From: Scleromatobacter sp039920745
GTDB lineage: Bacteria; Pseudomonadota; Gammaproteobacteria; Burkholderiales; Burkholderiaceae_C
Assembly (NCBI GenBank): GCA_039920745.1
Contig: JBDSDD010000094.1
Span: 1-64,000, forward strand
Direction of reading: 5' to 3'
DNA: 64,000 nucleotides
Shown: positions 25,397-34,090 of the stretch, piece by piece
How the letters are laid out: each line of letters begins with the position of its first letter
How positions within the stretch are numbered: the first letter of the stretch is position 1
Notes under the pieces: model-generated
Told to the model about the DNA's origin: nothing
Database searches by the model: none
Seen by the model: only the letters and a program-made list of their open reading frames with translations
Position numbers and translations under genes: made by a program

Positions 25397-25911
25397 CAGA
25401 AAGGAACCTGCATCAGCAGCCCGACGGCATTCGTGCCGGTCTTGGTCAGGCGGTCGACGTGCACCTCCATCGCGAAGTGGCTGAAAGGGCGCCACTGCAG
25501 GCCGAGGGACAGCACACCCTCGCCGTCGAGTTCGTGGCCGTTCCCGCCCAGCCGGCTCCGGCCGATGCCGATCCCGCCTCGCAGGTTCAGCGTGTTCGCC
25601 AGTGCGTACTTGCCGGTGGCCTCCACGCCGACGAAATTCTCGAACGTGCGGTAGCCGGGCAGGATCTGGGTCTGGATGTCCCAGTCGCCGATCACCATCG
25701 CGCGAGCGCCGAAGCCGTTGTCCATTTCGTAGCCGAAAGCGGCGACGACGGCGGGGTCGCGAGTGCGCTGCGTGCCGACCACGACGTTCTTGCCGCTGGT
25801 TTGTGCGAACCCCAGCTCCGGCACGAACGTGCCTTCCGCGAAGGCGACACCGGCGGCGAAAAGGGCGGCGGCCGCGACAGCGGTTCGCACGAGACTCGAA
25901 GTCTTGAACAT
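25396..25911 (-). CDS. Outer-membrane beta-barrel protein (putative)
   Basis: A 171-aa protein with a signal peptide (about 1-25, cleavage after AFA) and alternating polar/hydrophobic strands that end in an aromatic residue (QVPF), typical of an outer-membrane barrel of eight strands. It is coupled by a four-base overlap to a GNAT gene. No specific family is recognised. Confidence 0.75.
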   Translation of the reverse strand: MFKTSSLVRTAVAAAALFAAGVAFAEGTFVPELGFAQTSGKNVVVGTQRTRDPAVVAAFGYEMDNGFGARAMVIGDWDIQTQILPGYRTFENFVGVEATGKYALANTLNLRGGIGIGRSRLGGNGHELDGEGVLSLGLQWRPFSHFAMEVHVDRLTKTGTNAVGLLMQVPF

Positions 25912-26019
25912 GTGGATCCCTCCCCAGGGATTTGATCGATACAGAAGAAAAGCGCCCACCGGGGTGCGCGCTGGCTGCCTTGCCCAGTCAAGCCGGGCTC
26001 AGGCGGAGCGGAGCTTACC

Positions 26020-27276
26020 TCAGCGCAAGTTGCCGGTATGCCCCAACGAGTATCGACCCGGCTGCGGCCACACGGTCAGGCCGTGCGGCTCCTGGCCCAC
26101 GGCGATCTGCTGCACGGCGCCGGAGGCGGTGTCGAAGCGGTAGACGACGTCGTCGTAGCGGCCCGACAACCACAGGAACTTGCCGTCGGCGGTGGTGTTG
26201 CCCATGTCGGGGCTGCCACCGCCCGGGACGGGCCAGTTGGCGACGACCTTGTCGGTGGCGAAATCGAGCACCGAGACGCTGCCCGGACCGTGGCGCGGGC
26301 CGTGGATGCGGTGCGAGCCGCGGTTGGCGATGTAGAGCTTCTTGCCGTCGCGGCTCGGGTACAGGCCGTGCGCGGCGACGCCGGTGGAGATGAACGCGAT
26401 CTCCTTGAACGCCGCGGCGTCGACCACGTGCACGCCGTCGGCCTCCATGTCGGCCACGTACAGCTTCTTGCCGTCGGGGGAGAAGCGGATGTCCTGCGGC
26501 ATGCCCTTCTTCGACGTGCAGATCTCGGTGGTGGGGCCGCCGGCGGCCACGACCTTGTCCTTCAGGCGCGTGGCCGGCATCGGCAGCACCAGGTAGGCGA
26601 GCACCTTGCGCTCGACCAGGTCGATCTTGGCGATCGAGCCCTCGAACTCGCAGGTGAAGAACACGGTCCGGCCGTCGATGGAGAAGTCGGCGTGGTTGAT
26701 GCCGCCGCAGTGCGGCGCGTCGATCTGGTACTGCATCGCCATCGTCTTGGGATCGCGGAAGTCGAGGCGGTGGCGGGCCTCGGCGACGACGATGGCCGAC
26801 TTGCCGTCCGGCGTGAAGTACATGTTGTACGGGTCGTCGACGGGAATGGGGGTGCCCGTCTTGCCGGTGCGCGGGTCAATCGGCGTCAGGCTGCCCTTGT
26901 TGCTGCGCTCGGCATTGTTGGCGGCCCAGAGCGTGCGCAGGTCGTAGCCCACCACCACGTGCTGCGGGCTCAGCCCGACCTTGAGCGTGTCGACCACCTT
27001 CATCGTGCCCGGGTCGATCACGCTGACCGAGTTGCCGCGCAGGTTGGGCACGTACACGCGCACGAGGTCGTCCTTGAGCGCCGGGCTGAGGTGCGCGGGG
27101 CCGTTGGTTTCGCTGTACAGGTTGTTCGGGTCGATGACCGGGGGCATGCCCGGCAGGGTGGCGATGGCGTGGGCGGCGGTCGAGGCCGCAGCGTCGGCGG
27201 CATGGCCGGCCAGCGGCAGCGTGGCCAGGGTCAGTGTCGCGAGCAGCGGCGCGGCGCTGCGGAGGATGGCATTCAT
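26020..27276 (-). CDS. YVTN/YncE-family beta-propeller protein
   Basis: A 418-aa periplasmic protein. The signal peptide (about 1-26) precedes a seven-bladed propeller of YVTN-type repeats (VYVPNLRGNSVSVIDPG; KLYVADMEADGVHVVD; KLYIANRGSHRI). It is a stable scaffold of unknown ligand; some members are redox- or metal-linked. A palindrome GGGAACGTTCCC (27323-27334) lies 47 nt upstream. The start is the ATG at 27276; no strong ribosome-binding site. Confidence 0.85.
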   Translation of the reverse strand: MNAILRSAAPLLATLTLATLPLAGHAADAAASTAAHAIATLPGMPPVIDPNNLYSETNGPAHLSPALKDDLVRVYVPNLRGNSVSVIDPGTMKVVDTLKVGLSPQHVVVGYDLRTLWAANNAERSNKGSLTPIDPRTGKTGTPIPVDDPYNMYFTPDGKSAIVVAEARHRLDFRDPKTMAMQYQIDAPHCGGINHADFSIDGRTVFFTCEFEGSIAKIDLVERKVLAYLVLPMPATRLKDKVVAAGGPTTEICTSKKGMPQDIRFSPDGKKLYVADMEADGVHVVDAAAFKEIAFISTGVAAHGLYPSRDGKKLYIANRGSHRIHGPRHGPGSVSVLDFATDKVVANWPVPGGGSPDMGNTTADGKFLWLSGRYDDVVYRFDTASGAVQQIAVGQEPHGLTVWPQPGRYSLGHTGNLR

Positions 27277-27322
27277 GAGGGCTTGGCTTCTATCCGGGGA
27301 CGAGGTTCGAGGTGGCCGGGCC

Positions 27323-27334
27323 GGGAACGTTCCC
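27323..27334. promoter_or_regulatory. Palindrome GGGAACGTTCCC upstream of the YncE-like gene
   Basis: Perfect 12-bp palindrome, 46 nt upstream of the start at 27276 and 180 nt beyond the LON-N gene end. A plausible operator for the propeller gene; the regulator is unknown. Confidence 0.35.
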
Positions 27335-27514
27335 TGGTCCGTGTCGCGTCGTGTGGCCCGATTCTCGCCGGGATTTCAGCCCGCGCCCTTGATGTCGCTC
27401 AGCATCTCGGCTGGGCTGCGCGCAGTGGCCGGAGCGCCACTTCCAGGCTCGGTTGCGGCGAGTGGCGGTGCGCCGGGTGGGCGCCGACCCGCGCGCCGGC
27501 AAACGGCCCTGGCC

Positions 27515-28453
27515 TCAGTTGGTGGCGGCGGCCCAGCCCTGGCGCACGCCGCGCAGGAAGCGCTCCACCCGCGCCACGGTGTCGGGCTTCGGGTTGTCGA
27601 TCAGCAGCAGCTTGAGGCTGTCCCAGAAGACGGGGCAGCCGGTGGCGCGTTCCAGCAGTCGGTCGAGGTCGGTGCACGGACCCAGCGGGCCGGTGGAGTC
27701 CGTGGGGTGGAACCACGACGGCGGCATCGCGCTGAACACGAGCCACAGGCTGCCGTCGGCCGTCGTGCGGCACTGCGGCTCGCCGGCCGGGTCGAACCCG
27801 GGCATGGCCAACGCCTGCGTGAAGTCGCCGTTGTGCGGCACTTCGGCGCGGCGGTTGTGGGGCAGCATCTTCATCAGCTTGAGCAGCCGCTGCTCGCCGT
27901 CGAGCTTCTCCAGCAGGCCTTGATGCAGCGAATGGTGTGGATGGATGCTGCGCGCGCTGGGCGTGGCCAGCAGCGGCATGACGGCGTCGACCAGCCGGCC
28001 GGCTTCTGGGATGTCGCGCAGCGTGGCGAGCTGCTCGGGCGTCAGCGCAGCGCCCACGCGCCGCAGCAACGCCCCGCGCAGGCGCGCGGAACGCGCGGGC
28101 GGGCACACCGGCGTGGGCAGGATGGTGGCGAACACGCGGAAGTGGTCGGCGCGGCGCACGGAGTCGATCGAGACCCGGTCGTGGGCCTGCACGGTGATCT
28201 TGAGGGTGCCGTCGGGCAGGCGCGTCAGCGACGTCACCGTGGCGACCGTGCCCACCGTGTGCAGGTCGGTGGCGGTGAACTCCAGCGTCCCGAACTCGCG
28301 CTGGCGCACCACCACGAGCTCTCCGTTGCCGGCGACGGCGGCCTCGACCGACGCGCGCGACAGCGCCCGACCCACGAACAGCGACGTCTCGCTCCCCGGG
28401 AAGAGCGTCATGTCCAGCAGCGGCAGCATCGGGTAGTCGACGGCGACGGGCAT
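27515..28453 (-). CDS. LON peptidase N-terminal (substrate-binding) domain protein
   Basis: A 312-aa protein. The N-terminal 200 residues match the LON substrate-binding domain without protease or ATPase parts: PLLDMTLFPGSETSLFVGR is the canonical opening. The C-terminal 110 residues (PPSWFHPTD...RVERFLRGVRQGW) are not a known LON segment. Such proteins may bind substrates for proteolysis. The ATG at 28453 begins MPVAVDYPMLP; no Shine-Dalgarno. It ends in a 238-bp gap before the propeller gene. It lies 28 nt downstream of the creatininase-like gene's stop, probably cotranscribed. Confidence 0.8.
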   Translation of the reverse strand: MPVAVDYPMLPLLDMTLFPGSETSLFVGRALSRASVEAAVAGNGELVVVRQREFGTLEFTATDLHTVGTVATVTSLTRLPDGTLKITVQAHDRVSIDSVRRADHFRVFATILPTPVCPPARSARLRGALLRRVGAALTPEQLATLRDIPEAGRLVDAVMPLLATPSARSIHPHHSLHQGLLEKLDGEQRLLKLMKMLPHNRRAEVPHNGDFTQALAMPGFDPAGEPQCRTTADGSLWLVFSAMPPSWFHPTDSTGPLGPCTDLDRLLERATGCPVFWDSLKLLLIDNPKPDTVARVERFLRGVRQGWAAATN

Positions 28454-28481
28454 CGGGGTCAGTGGGCGGCGTTTGAAGGGA

Positions 28482-29366
28482 TCAACGGGGGGCCTGCGTT
28501 TGCTTGCGGATCGCGGCGACGGTCGTCTCGACGACCAGCCGGGTGCCCAGTGCGCCCAGTTCGGCGCTGGCGCGTTTCGGGTTGCCGGTGACGCCGGCCG
28601 GGTACGGGCCGGCCAGCTGGTCCTGGCGCACCAAGGCGGGGTCGATGGCCAGGGCGAGGGCCGTGTCGGCCAGGCCGGCGTGCGAGCCCATCTCCGCCTC
28701 GGAGACGCCATGTGCCTTCAGCGCGGCGACGTAGGCGGTCTGCGTGATGCGGTAGTACTCGAGCGGCGCGTGCGCGCGGCAGGCGGGATCCCGGGCCCAT
28801 TCGCGATTGAGCTTGTCGGCCACGTGCGTCAGGTCGGATTGGTAGCCGCCGTGGTCGCCCAGGAACACCACGTCCCTGAACCCGTGCTGCTTGAAAGAGC
28901 GCGCGGTGGCCTCCAGCAGGCCCTCGAACACCGCGTCTGGCACCGAGATCGTGCCGGTGTATTTCATGTGCGCCGCGGGCGGATGGATGCTGCCTTCTGG
29001 CACGTAGGCGATGGTCGGGGCGACGATGGCATTGCCGAGCGCGTCCGCGATGCGGTCGGCCAGCACGTGCGCGCGCACGTTGTGCTTGCCCAGCAGCATG
29101 TGGGCACCGTTCTGCTCGGTGCCACCGATCGGCACGATGACCGTCGTGCTGCCGTGGGCGATGCGTTCGCGCAGTTCGACGCTGGTCAGCGCCTCGAGGT
29201 CGTTGGCGACGAGACCGGCCGGCAGCGCGGCATGCGCGCAGGACGCAGTCAGCGCCAACACGACGGTGAAGGCGTGCGCGAGCTGTGGGCGGTGCGGGCG
29301 CGATGTCAGCCCACCGTCGTCCTGCGAACGGCGGAATGTGCGTCTTCGGGTGGCCGGGCGACGCAC
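28482..29366 (-). CDS. Creatininase-family amidohydrolase-like protein, exported
   Basis: A 294-aa protein of the creatininase superfamily. The core motif reads GGTEQNGAHMLLGKHN and a downstream FLGDHGGYQ; compared with creatininase (E-Q-H-G-P-H), the middle His is Asn and a His follows the LGK, so metal ligands are shifted. This is a recognised subgroup with an apparent N-terminal secretion signal (hydrophobic stretch about 30-45, ending CAHA). I chose the GTG at 29366; no ATG is available before the signal segment. It begins 5 nt after the lspA stop. Function not assigned; some relatives act on amides in cofactor or creatinine pathways. Confidence 0.75.
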   Translation of the reverse strand: MRRPATRRRTFRRSQDDGGLTSRPHRPQLAHAFTVVLALTASCAHAALPAGLVANDLEALTSVELRERIAHGSTTVIVPIGGTEQNGAHMLLGKHNVRAHVLADRIADALGNAIVAPTIAYVPEGSIHPPAAHMKYTGTISVPDAVFEGLLEATARSFKQHGFRDVVFLGDHGGYQSDLTHVADKLNREWARDPACRAHAPLEYYRITQTAYVAALKAHGVSEAEMGSHAGLADTALALAIDPALVRQDQLAGPYPAGVTGNPKRASAELGALGTRLVVETTVAAIRKQTQAPR

Positions 29367-29371
29367 GATGG

Positions 29372-29881
29372 TCAACTCTTGCGGACGCGCCGCAGCTCGT
29401 CGACGATCAGGCAGATCGCCCCCAGCGTGATCGCGGAGTCGGCGAGATTGAATGCCGGGAACGTGTAGGCATGGTGCCAGTGCATCGAGATGAAGTCGAC
29501 CACCGCGCCGCGCATCACGCGGTCGATCACGTTGCCGACGGCCCCGCCCAACACCATCGCGATGGCGAACGAGAACAGCCGCTGCGAACCGTTGCGAAGC
29601 AACAGATACACCATGAAACCCGATGCGGCCAGCGCCAGGCCAATGAAAAACCAGCGCTGCCAGCCGCCGGCGTTGGCCAGCAGCGACCAGGCCATGCCGG
29701 TGTTTTCCAGGCGCACGACGTCGAAGAACGAGGTGACCGCCCGGCTTTCGCCCAGGCGGAAGTCGCCGACGATCAGCGCCTTGGCGAACTGGTCGAGCAG
29801 GACCACGGCGAGCGAGATGCCCAGCCACAGCCACATCGAGGAGCCGCCGGCGGCGGAACGGGAAAGGGAACGGGAGGCCAT
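29372..29881 (-). CDS. lspA: Lipoprotein signal peptidase II
   Basis: A 169-aa inner-membrane aspartyl protease that cuts lipoprotein signal peptides after diacylglyceryl transfer. Four hydrophobic segments are present, with the catalytic Asp pair in GNVIDR and FNLADSA. Length is normal. In many Burkholderiales lspA directly follows ileS; here a TonB-like gene on the opposite strand intervenes. The ATG is at 29881. Downstream, the creatininase-like gene begins 5 nt after the stop. Confidence 0.94.
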   Translation of the reverse strand: MASRSLSRSAAGGSSMWLWLGISLAVVLLDQFAKALIVGDFRLGESRAVTSFFDVVRLENTGMAWSLLANAGGWQRWFFIGLALAASGFMVYLLLRNGSQRLFSFAIAMVLGGAVGNVIDRVMRGAVVDFISMHWHHAYTFPAFNLADSAITLGAICLIVDELRRVRKS

Positions 29882-30232
29882 TGAGACGCGGGAGGAGGGG
29901 TCGGGGTGCGATGCGGCATGCGCGGGATTGACTCCGCGCGAAAGCAGCTACTTTAGCCGTTGTCGAGTGCTTCCAGACTGTTAACAAACGTATGAAAAAA
30001 ATGGCGTGCCCGCATTGACCGAAGCCCGCTGTGTCGCATAAAACGGAAGTACGGCGATGAGAATCGGGGTTTTGGCAGCGAAAACTTTTTTTCGGCACCT
30101 TCACCCTGTTTCGAGACTCGGCACGTTTGATCGAGACGAAACGCGAGATCCGGGCAGTCCAGGCGCGCAAAAGCACGCACGGCGGGCCGTCTTGAGCACC
30201 GCGTCCTGCTGGTCACTTCTGGAGGACTCTGC
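29882..30232. other. 351-bp intergenic region between lspA and the TonB-like gene
   Basis: Divergent interval. It holds a GCGCGG/CCGCGC hairpin at 29920-29939 and an AT-rich central part with runs of A and T, more AT than its surroundings. No gene or RNA is recognisable. The only clear signal is GGAGG, 7 nt before the TonB-like ATG. Confidence 0.4.
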
Positions 30233-30886
30233 ATGAACTATGCCCTTTCGCAACCGCGCTCCGACCGCCATCCGGTCGGCCTGATGGTCGTCGTCGGCTT
30301 GCACGTGGTGTTGGCGGCGGCGCTGCTGACCGCCAAGCTGAAGGCACCGGACGCGCCGGCGGTGATCATCGACCTGCATCCGGTCGAGCAGCCCAGGAAG
30401 GTCGAGACGAAGCCGCAGGTGCTGCCTCCGGCGACGCAGCCGCAGTTGAAGATCGTCACGCCGCTGCCGGACATCGTGGAAGACCGTCCGGACGTGATCA
30501 AGGCCGTCAAGGCGGACGACAAGCCCGTCGTCAAGCAGGAGCCCACCCTCGTGGCGCTGCTGGACAGGCCGCGCGACCCCGCGCGCGTCACGCCGCGCAA
30601 CGGCGTGCTGAATGCCGGCGCCTCGCAGTGCCGACCGGACTACCCGGCCGCCGCCCAGCGCGCCGGCGCCACGGGGGTCTCGCGCATCCGCTTCTCCGTG
30701 GACGCGGCCGGCCGCATCCTCGGCGCGCAGATCCTGCAGTCCTCGGGCACGTCCCGCGAGAACCGCATGATGGACCAGGCCGCCGCCACGGCGCTGGCCA
30801 AGTGCCCGGTGACGCTGGGCACCGACGACCAGGGCCGCGCGGTGCCGTTCACCACCGACGTCGACTACGTCTGGGCATTGAACTGA
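30233..30886 (+). CDS. Energy transducer TonB-like protein
   Basis: A 217-aa protein with an N-terminal membrane helix (about 15-37), a Pro/Lys/Val-rich periplasmic spacer (about 45-115) and a C-terminal TonB domain with the conserved Y-P motif (RPDYPAAAQRAG) and two Cys (CRPDY and KCPV) that may be bridged. TonB couples inner-membrane proton motive force to outer-membrane receptors; ExbB/ExbD are not nearby. GGAGG 7 nt before the ATG. It is embedded between ileS and lspA in the opposite orientation, as an insertion into the usual ileS-lspA order. Confidence 0.87.
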   Translation: MNYALSQPRSDRHPVGLMVVVGLHVVLAAALLTAKLKAPDAPAVIIDLHPVEQPRKVETKPQVLPPATQPQLKIVTPLPDIVEDRPDVIKAVKADDKPVVKQEPTLVALLDRPRDPARVTPRNGVLNAGASQCRPDYPAAAQRAGATGVSRIRFSVDAAGRILGAQILQSSGTSRENRMMDQAAATALAKCPVTLGTDDQGRAVPFTTDVDYVWALN

Positions 30887-30915
30887 GTTTGCCGGCGCAG
30901 GGACGCGCCATGAAA

Positions 30916-30949
30916 AACGAGGCAGGCGCCTGGCGGCGACTGCCTCGTT
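30916..30949. terminator. Bidirectional terminator hairpin between TonB-like gene and ileS
   Basis: Perfect 10-bp stem (AACGAGGCAG/CTGCCTCGTT) with a 14-nt loop, between two convergent genes. On the minus strand the stem is followed by TTTT, and on the plus strand by TGTCGTTT. Confidence 0.75.
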
Positions 30950-30970
30950 GTCGTTTCGGGATGCGCGGCG

Positions 30971-33844
30971 TCAGGCGATGCTGCGTACTTCGCCCGTGCC
31001 GAACAGGTTGGCGGTGCAGCGGCCGCAGATCGTCGGATGCGCCGTGTCGGCGCCGACGTCGCTGCGCCAGTGCCAGCAGCGCTCGCACTTGGGCGCGGCC
31101 GACGGCTTCACCGTGACCTTGAGCTCGTCGCCCGCGACCACGGTGACGGCCGACGTGATCGTGACGAACTTCAGGTCGTCGCCCAGCGAGGCGAGCAGCG
31201 CGCGGTCCTCGGCGTTGGCGGCGATCACCAGCTCGGCTTGCAGCGACGAACCGACGCCACCGTCCTTGCGCACTTCCTCGATCGCCTTGTTGGCCGCTTC
31301 GCGGATCGCGTGCACGCGATCCCATTTGGCGATCAGCCCGGCGTCGCCCGACTCGAGATGCCAGAAGGTCTCGGTGAAGATCGAGAACGAAGCACCCGGC
31401 GCGAACACCGGGAACGCCTCCTCGGCGGTGAAGCTGAGCATCGGCGCCATCCAGCGCAGCATCGCGTGGGTGATGTGCCACAGCGCTGTCTGGGCCGAGC
31501 GGCGCGCGAACGACTTCGGTGCGGTCGTGTAGAGGCGATCCTTGAGCACGTCGAGGTAGAACGCGCCCAGGTCCTCCGAGCAGTAGATCTGCAGCTTGGA
31601 GACGACCGGGTGGAACTCGTAGGCCTGGAAGTGGCTCAGGATGTCGGTCTGCAGCTGCGCCGCGCGCGCGAGGGCGTAGCGGTCGATCTCGAGCAGGTCA
31701 CCCAGCGGGACGGCGTCTGTAGCGTGGTCGAAGTCGCTCGTGTTGGCCAGCAGGAAACGCAGCGTGTTGCGGATGCGGCGGTACGAGTCGACGACGCGGG
31801 CGATGATGCCGTCGTCGCCAGCGATATCGCCGGAGTAATCGGACGAAGCCACCCACAGACGGATGATTTCGGCGCCCATTTTTTCGGAGGTTTTCTGCGG
31901 CTCGATGCCGTTGCCCTTCGACTTGCTCATCTTGATGCCCTTGCTGTCCACGGTGAAACCGTGGGTCAGCAGGCCCTTGTACGGAGCGCGGCCGTACAGC
32001 GCACAGGCGATCAGCAGCGACGAGTGGAACCAGCCGCGATGCTGGTCATGGCCTTCCAGGTACAGGTCGGCCTCCGGGCCGTCCGGGTGGAAGCCCGGGT
32101 GCTCCGGCGTGCCGGCATGCGTGCCGCGCAGCACGTGGAAGAAGGTGGAGCCGGAGTCGAACCACACCTCGAGGATGTCGGTGCTCTTGGTGTAGTCGGG
32201 CGCGTCGGCGCCGAGCATCTCTTCGGTCGTCACGCGGCTCCAGGCCTCGATGCCGCCCGCCTCGACGATGTCGGCGGCCTGGTCGAGGATCTCCATCGTG
32301 CGCGGATGCAGCTCGCCCGAGTCCTTGTGCAGGAAGAACGGGATCGGCACGCCCCAGCTGCGTTGGCGGCTGATGCACCAGTCGGGTCGGCCGGCGATCA
32401 TGTCGCGCAGGCGCGTCTTGCCGTTCTCCGGATAGAAGGTGGTCTGGTCGATGGCCGCGAGCGCCAGCTGGCGCAGCGTGGCGGGCGCCTTGTCCTTGGT
32501 GAACACGCCTTCGCCCTCGTCCATGCGCACGAACCACTGCGCCGCGGCGCGGTAGATCACCGGCGTCTTGTGGCGCCAGCAGTGCGGGTAGCTGTGGGTG
32601 ATCTGCGAGGTGGCGAACAGCCGGCCGGCGTCGCGCAGCGCGTCGATGATGGCCTGCTGCGCCTTCCAGATGAACTGGCCGCCGAACAGCGGCAGCGTGG
32701 GTTCGTACACGCCCGAGCCCTGCACCGGGTTGAGGATCTCGTCGATCTTCATGCCGTGGCTGACGCACGAGTTGAAGTCATCCACGCCGTACGCTGGCGA
32801 CGAGTGGACGATGCCGGTGCCGTCGTCGGCGGTGGCGTAGTCGGCCAGGTAGATCGGCGCCAGGCGGTCGTAGCCCGGGTCGACCTCGGCGAACGGGTGG
32901 CGGAAGCGGATCTCGTCGAGGTTCTGGCCCAGCGTGGTGGCGAGCACCGTGCCGCTGAGGCCGAAGCGCTCCATGCACTTGTCGACCAGCGCCGACGCGA
33001 GCAGCAGCAGGCCGCGCTCGGTGTCGACCAGGCTGTATTCGAGCTGCGGGTTCAGGTTGAGCGCCTGGTTGGCCGGGATCGTCCACGGCGTGGTGGTCCA
33101 GATCACGACGAAGGCGTCCTTGGCCAGCGCGGGCAGGCCGAAGGCTGCGGCCAGCCTGGCCGGCTCGGCGCACTTGAAACCGACGTCGATGGTGAAGCTC
33201 TTCTTGTTTTCGTACTCGATCTCGAACTCGGCCAGCGACGAGCCGCAGTCGAAGCACCAGTAGACCGGCTTCAGGCCGCGGTAGACGAAGCCGCGCTCGA
33301 TCACGCGCTTGAACGCGCGCAGCTCGCCGGCTTCGTTGGCGAAGTCCATCGTCTTGTACGGATGCTCCCAGTCGGCGAGCACGCCCAGGCGCTTGAAGTC
33401 GACCATCTGCTGGCCGATCTGCGCGGTGGCGAAGGCACGGCTCCTGGACTGCATGTCGTCGCGGCTCAACTTGCGGCCGAATTCCTTCTCGATCGCGTTC
33501 TCGATCGGCAGGCCGTGGCAGTCCCAGCCCGGTGCGTACTGCGCGTCGTAGCCCATCAGCTGACGGGTCTTGACGATCATGTCCTTGAGGATCTTGTTGA
33601 CGGCGTGACCCATGTGGATCTGGCCGTTGGCGTACGGCGGGCCGTCGTGCAGCACGAACAGCGGCTTGCCGACGCGGGCGTCGCGCAGGCGCTTGTACAG
33701 GCCGTCCTTCTCCCAGTGCGCGACCCAGCCCGGCTCGCGCTTGGGCAAGTCGCCGCGCATCGGGAACGGTGTGTCGGGCAGGTTCAGCGTGGCGCGGTAG
33801 TCGCGAGCGGAGGAAGAGGCGGTCTGGTCGGTGTCGGCGGTCAT
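30971..33844 (-). CDS. ileS: Isoleucyl-tRNA synthetase
   Basis: A 957-aa class Ia synthetase that charges tRNA-Ile. HIGH-type motif is GQIHMGHA (near 75), KMSKS is intact (GIKMSKSKGN), the CP1 editing domain is full length, and a C-terminal zinc finger is visible (CERCWHW...CGRC). Start: the ATG at 33844 gives the usual Burkholderiales N-terminus; upstream in-frame starts to 33952 give an arginine-rich extension. A 34-codon open frame with a possible leaderless start lies 128 nt upstream, in a 243-bp leader. Essential housekeeping gene. Confidence 0.96.
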   Translation of the reverse strand: MTADTDQTASSSARDYRATLNLPDTPFPMRGDLPKREPGWVAHWEKDGLYKRLRDARVGKPLFVLHDGPPYANGQIHMGHAVNKILKDMIVKTRQLMGYDAQYAPGWDCHGLPIENAIEKEFGRKLSRDDMQSRSRAFATAQIGQQMVDFKRLGVLADWEHPYKTMDFANEAGELRAFKRVIERGFVYRGLKPVYWCFDCGSSLAEFEIEYENKKSFTIDVGFKCAEPARLAAAFGLPALAKDAFVVIWTTTPWTIPANQALNLNPQLEYSLVDTERGLLLLASALVDKCMERFGLSGTVLATTLGQNLDEIRFRHPFAEVDPGYDRLAPIYLADYATADDGTGIVHSSPAYGVDDFNSCVSHGMKIDEILNPVQGSGVYEPTLPLFGGQFIWKAQQAIIDALRDAGRLFATSQITHSYPHCWRHKTPVIYRAAAQWFVRMDEGEGVFTKDKAPATLRQLALAAIDQTTFYPENGKTRLRDMIAGRPDWCISRQRSWGVPIPFFLHKDSGELHPRTMEILDQAADIVEAGGIEAWSRVTTEEMLGADAPDYTKSTDILEVWFDSGSTFFHVLRGTHAGTPEHPGFHPDGPEADLYLEGHDQHRGWFHSSLLIACALYGRAPYKGLLTHGFTVDSKGIKMSKSKGNGIEPQKTSEKMGAEIIRLWVASSDYSGDIAGDDGIIARVVDSYRRIRNTLRFLLANTSDFDHATDAVPLGDLLEIDRYALARAAQLQTDILSHFQAYEFHPVVSKLQIYCSEDLGAFYLDVLKDRLYTTAPKSFARRSAQTALWHITHAMLRWMAPMLSFTAEEAFPVFAPGASFSIFTETFWHLESGDAGLIAKWDRVHAIREAANKAIEEVRKDGGVGSSLQAELVIAANAEDRALLASLGDDLKFVTITSAVTVVAGDELKVTVKPSAAPKCERCWHWRSDVGADTAHPTICGRCTANLFGTGEVRSIA

Positions 33845-33972
33845 GGCGGTGGCGCGTCGTCGGGCGGCGCGCGAAAGGCTGTGCATGGGGCCGTCGGGGG
33901 CGACGGCGAGGGGTGCCGGATGACCGCGTCGCACGAACTTCTGAAAGCTCACGCGTGCGGTCGCTGCTGGGC

Positions 33973-34077
33973 TCAGGCCGAGCCGAGCCCGCCAATAATT
34001 CGGTCGCGCGTGGCCTGGCGCCGCGTGGCGGCGTGCCAGCGGCAGGGGGCGGGACGGAGGCTGGATGGCAGCGACAT
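33973..34077 (-). CDS. Candidate leader peptide upstream of ileS (34 aa)
   Basis: A short open frame beginning at an ATG 7 nt after a TAGAAT -10 hexamer and ending at TGA (33973-33975), 128 nt before ileS. Its peptide contains a pair of Ile codons (ATT ATT, followed by Gly-Gly-Leu) close to its C-terminus. No Shine-Dalgarno sequence. It could be a chance frame or a translated leader that monitors charged tRNA-Ile. The sequence downstream can form a GGGCTC/GAGCCC stem. I give this low confidence as a gene; it is a candidate for a test. Confidence 0.3.
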   Translation of the reverse strand: MSLPSSLRPAPCRWHAATRRQATRDRIIGGLGSA

Positions 34078-34084
34078 GGGCCCC

Positions 34085-34090
34085 ATTCTA
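34085..34090 (-). promoter_or_regulatory. -10 hexamer TAGAAT for ileS (overlaps the merR stop)
   Basis: TAGAAT on the minus strand, whose first three bases are the TAG stop codon of the MerR gene. It precedes the 34-codon leader frame by 7 nt and ileS by about 240 nt. A -35 is not clear. Confidence 0.4.

Noticed and set aside
26038..27615. A 525-codon plus-strand frame opposite the YVTN propeller gene
   Set aside because: Antisense shadow; the minus-strand product has a signal peptide and seven propeller repeats.
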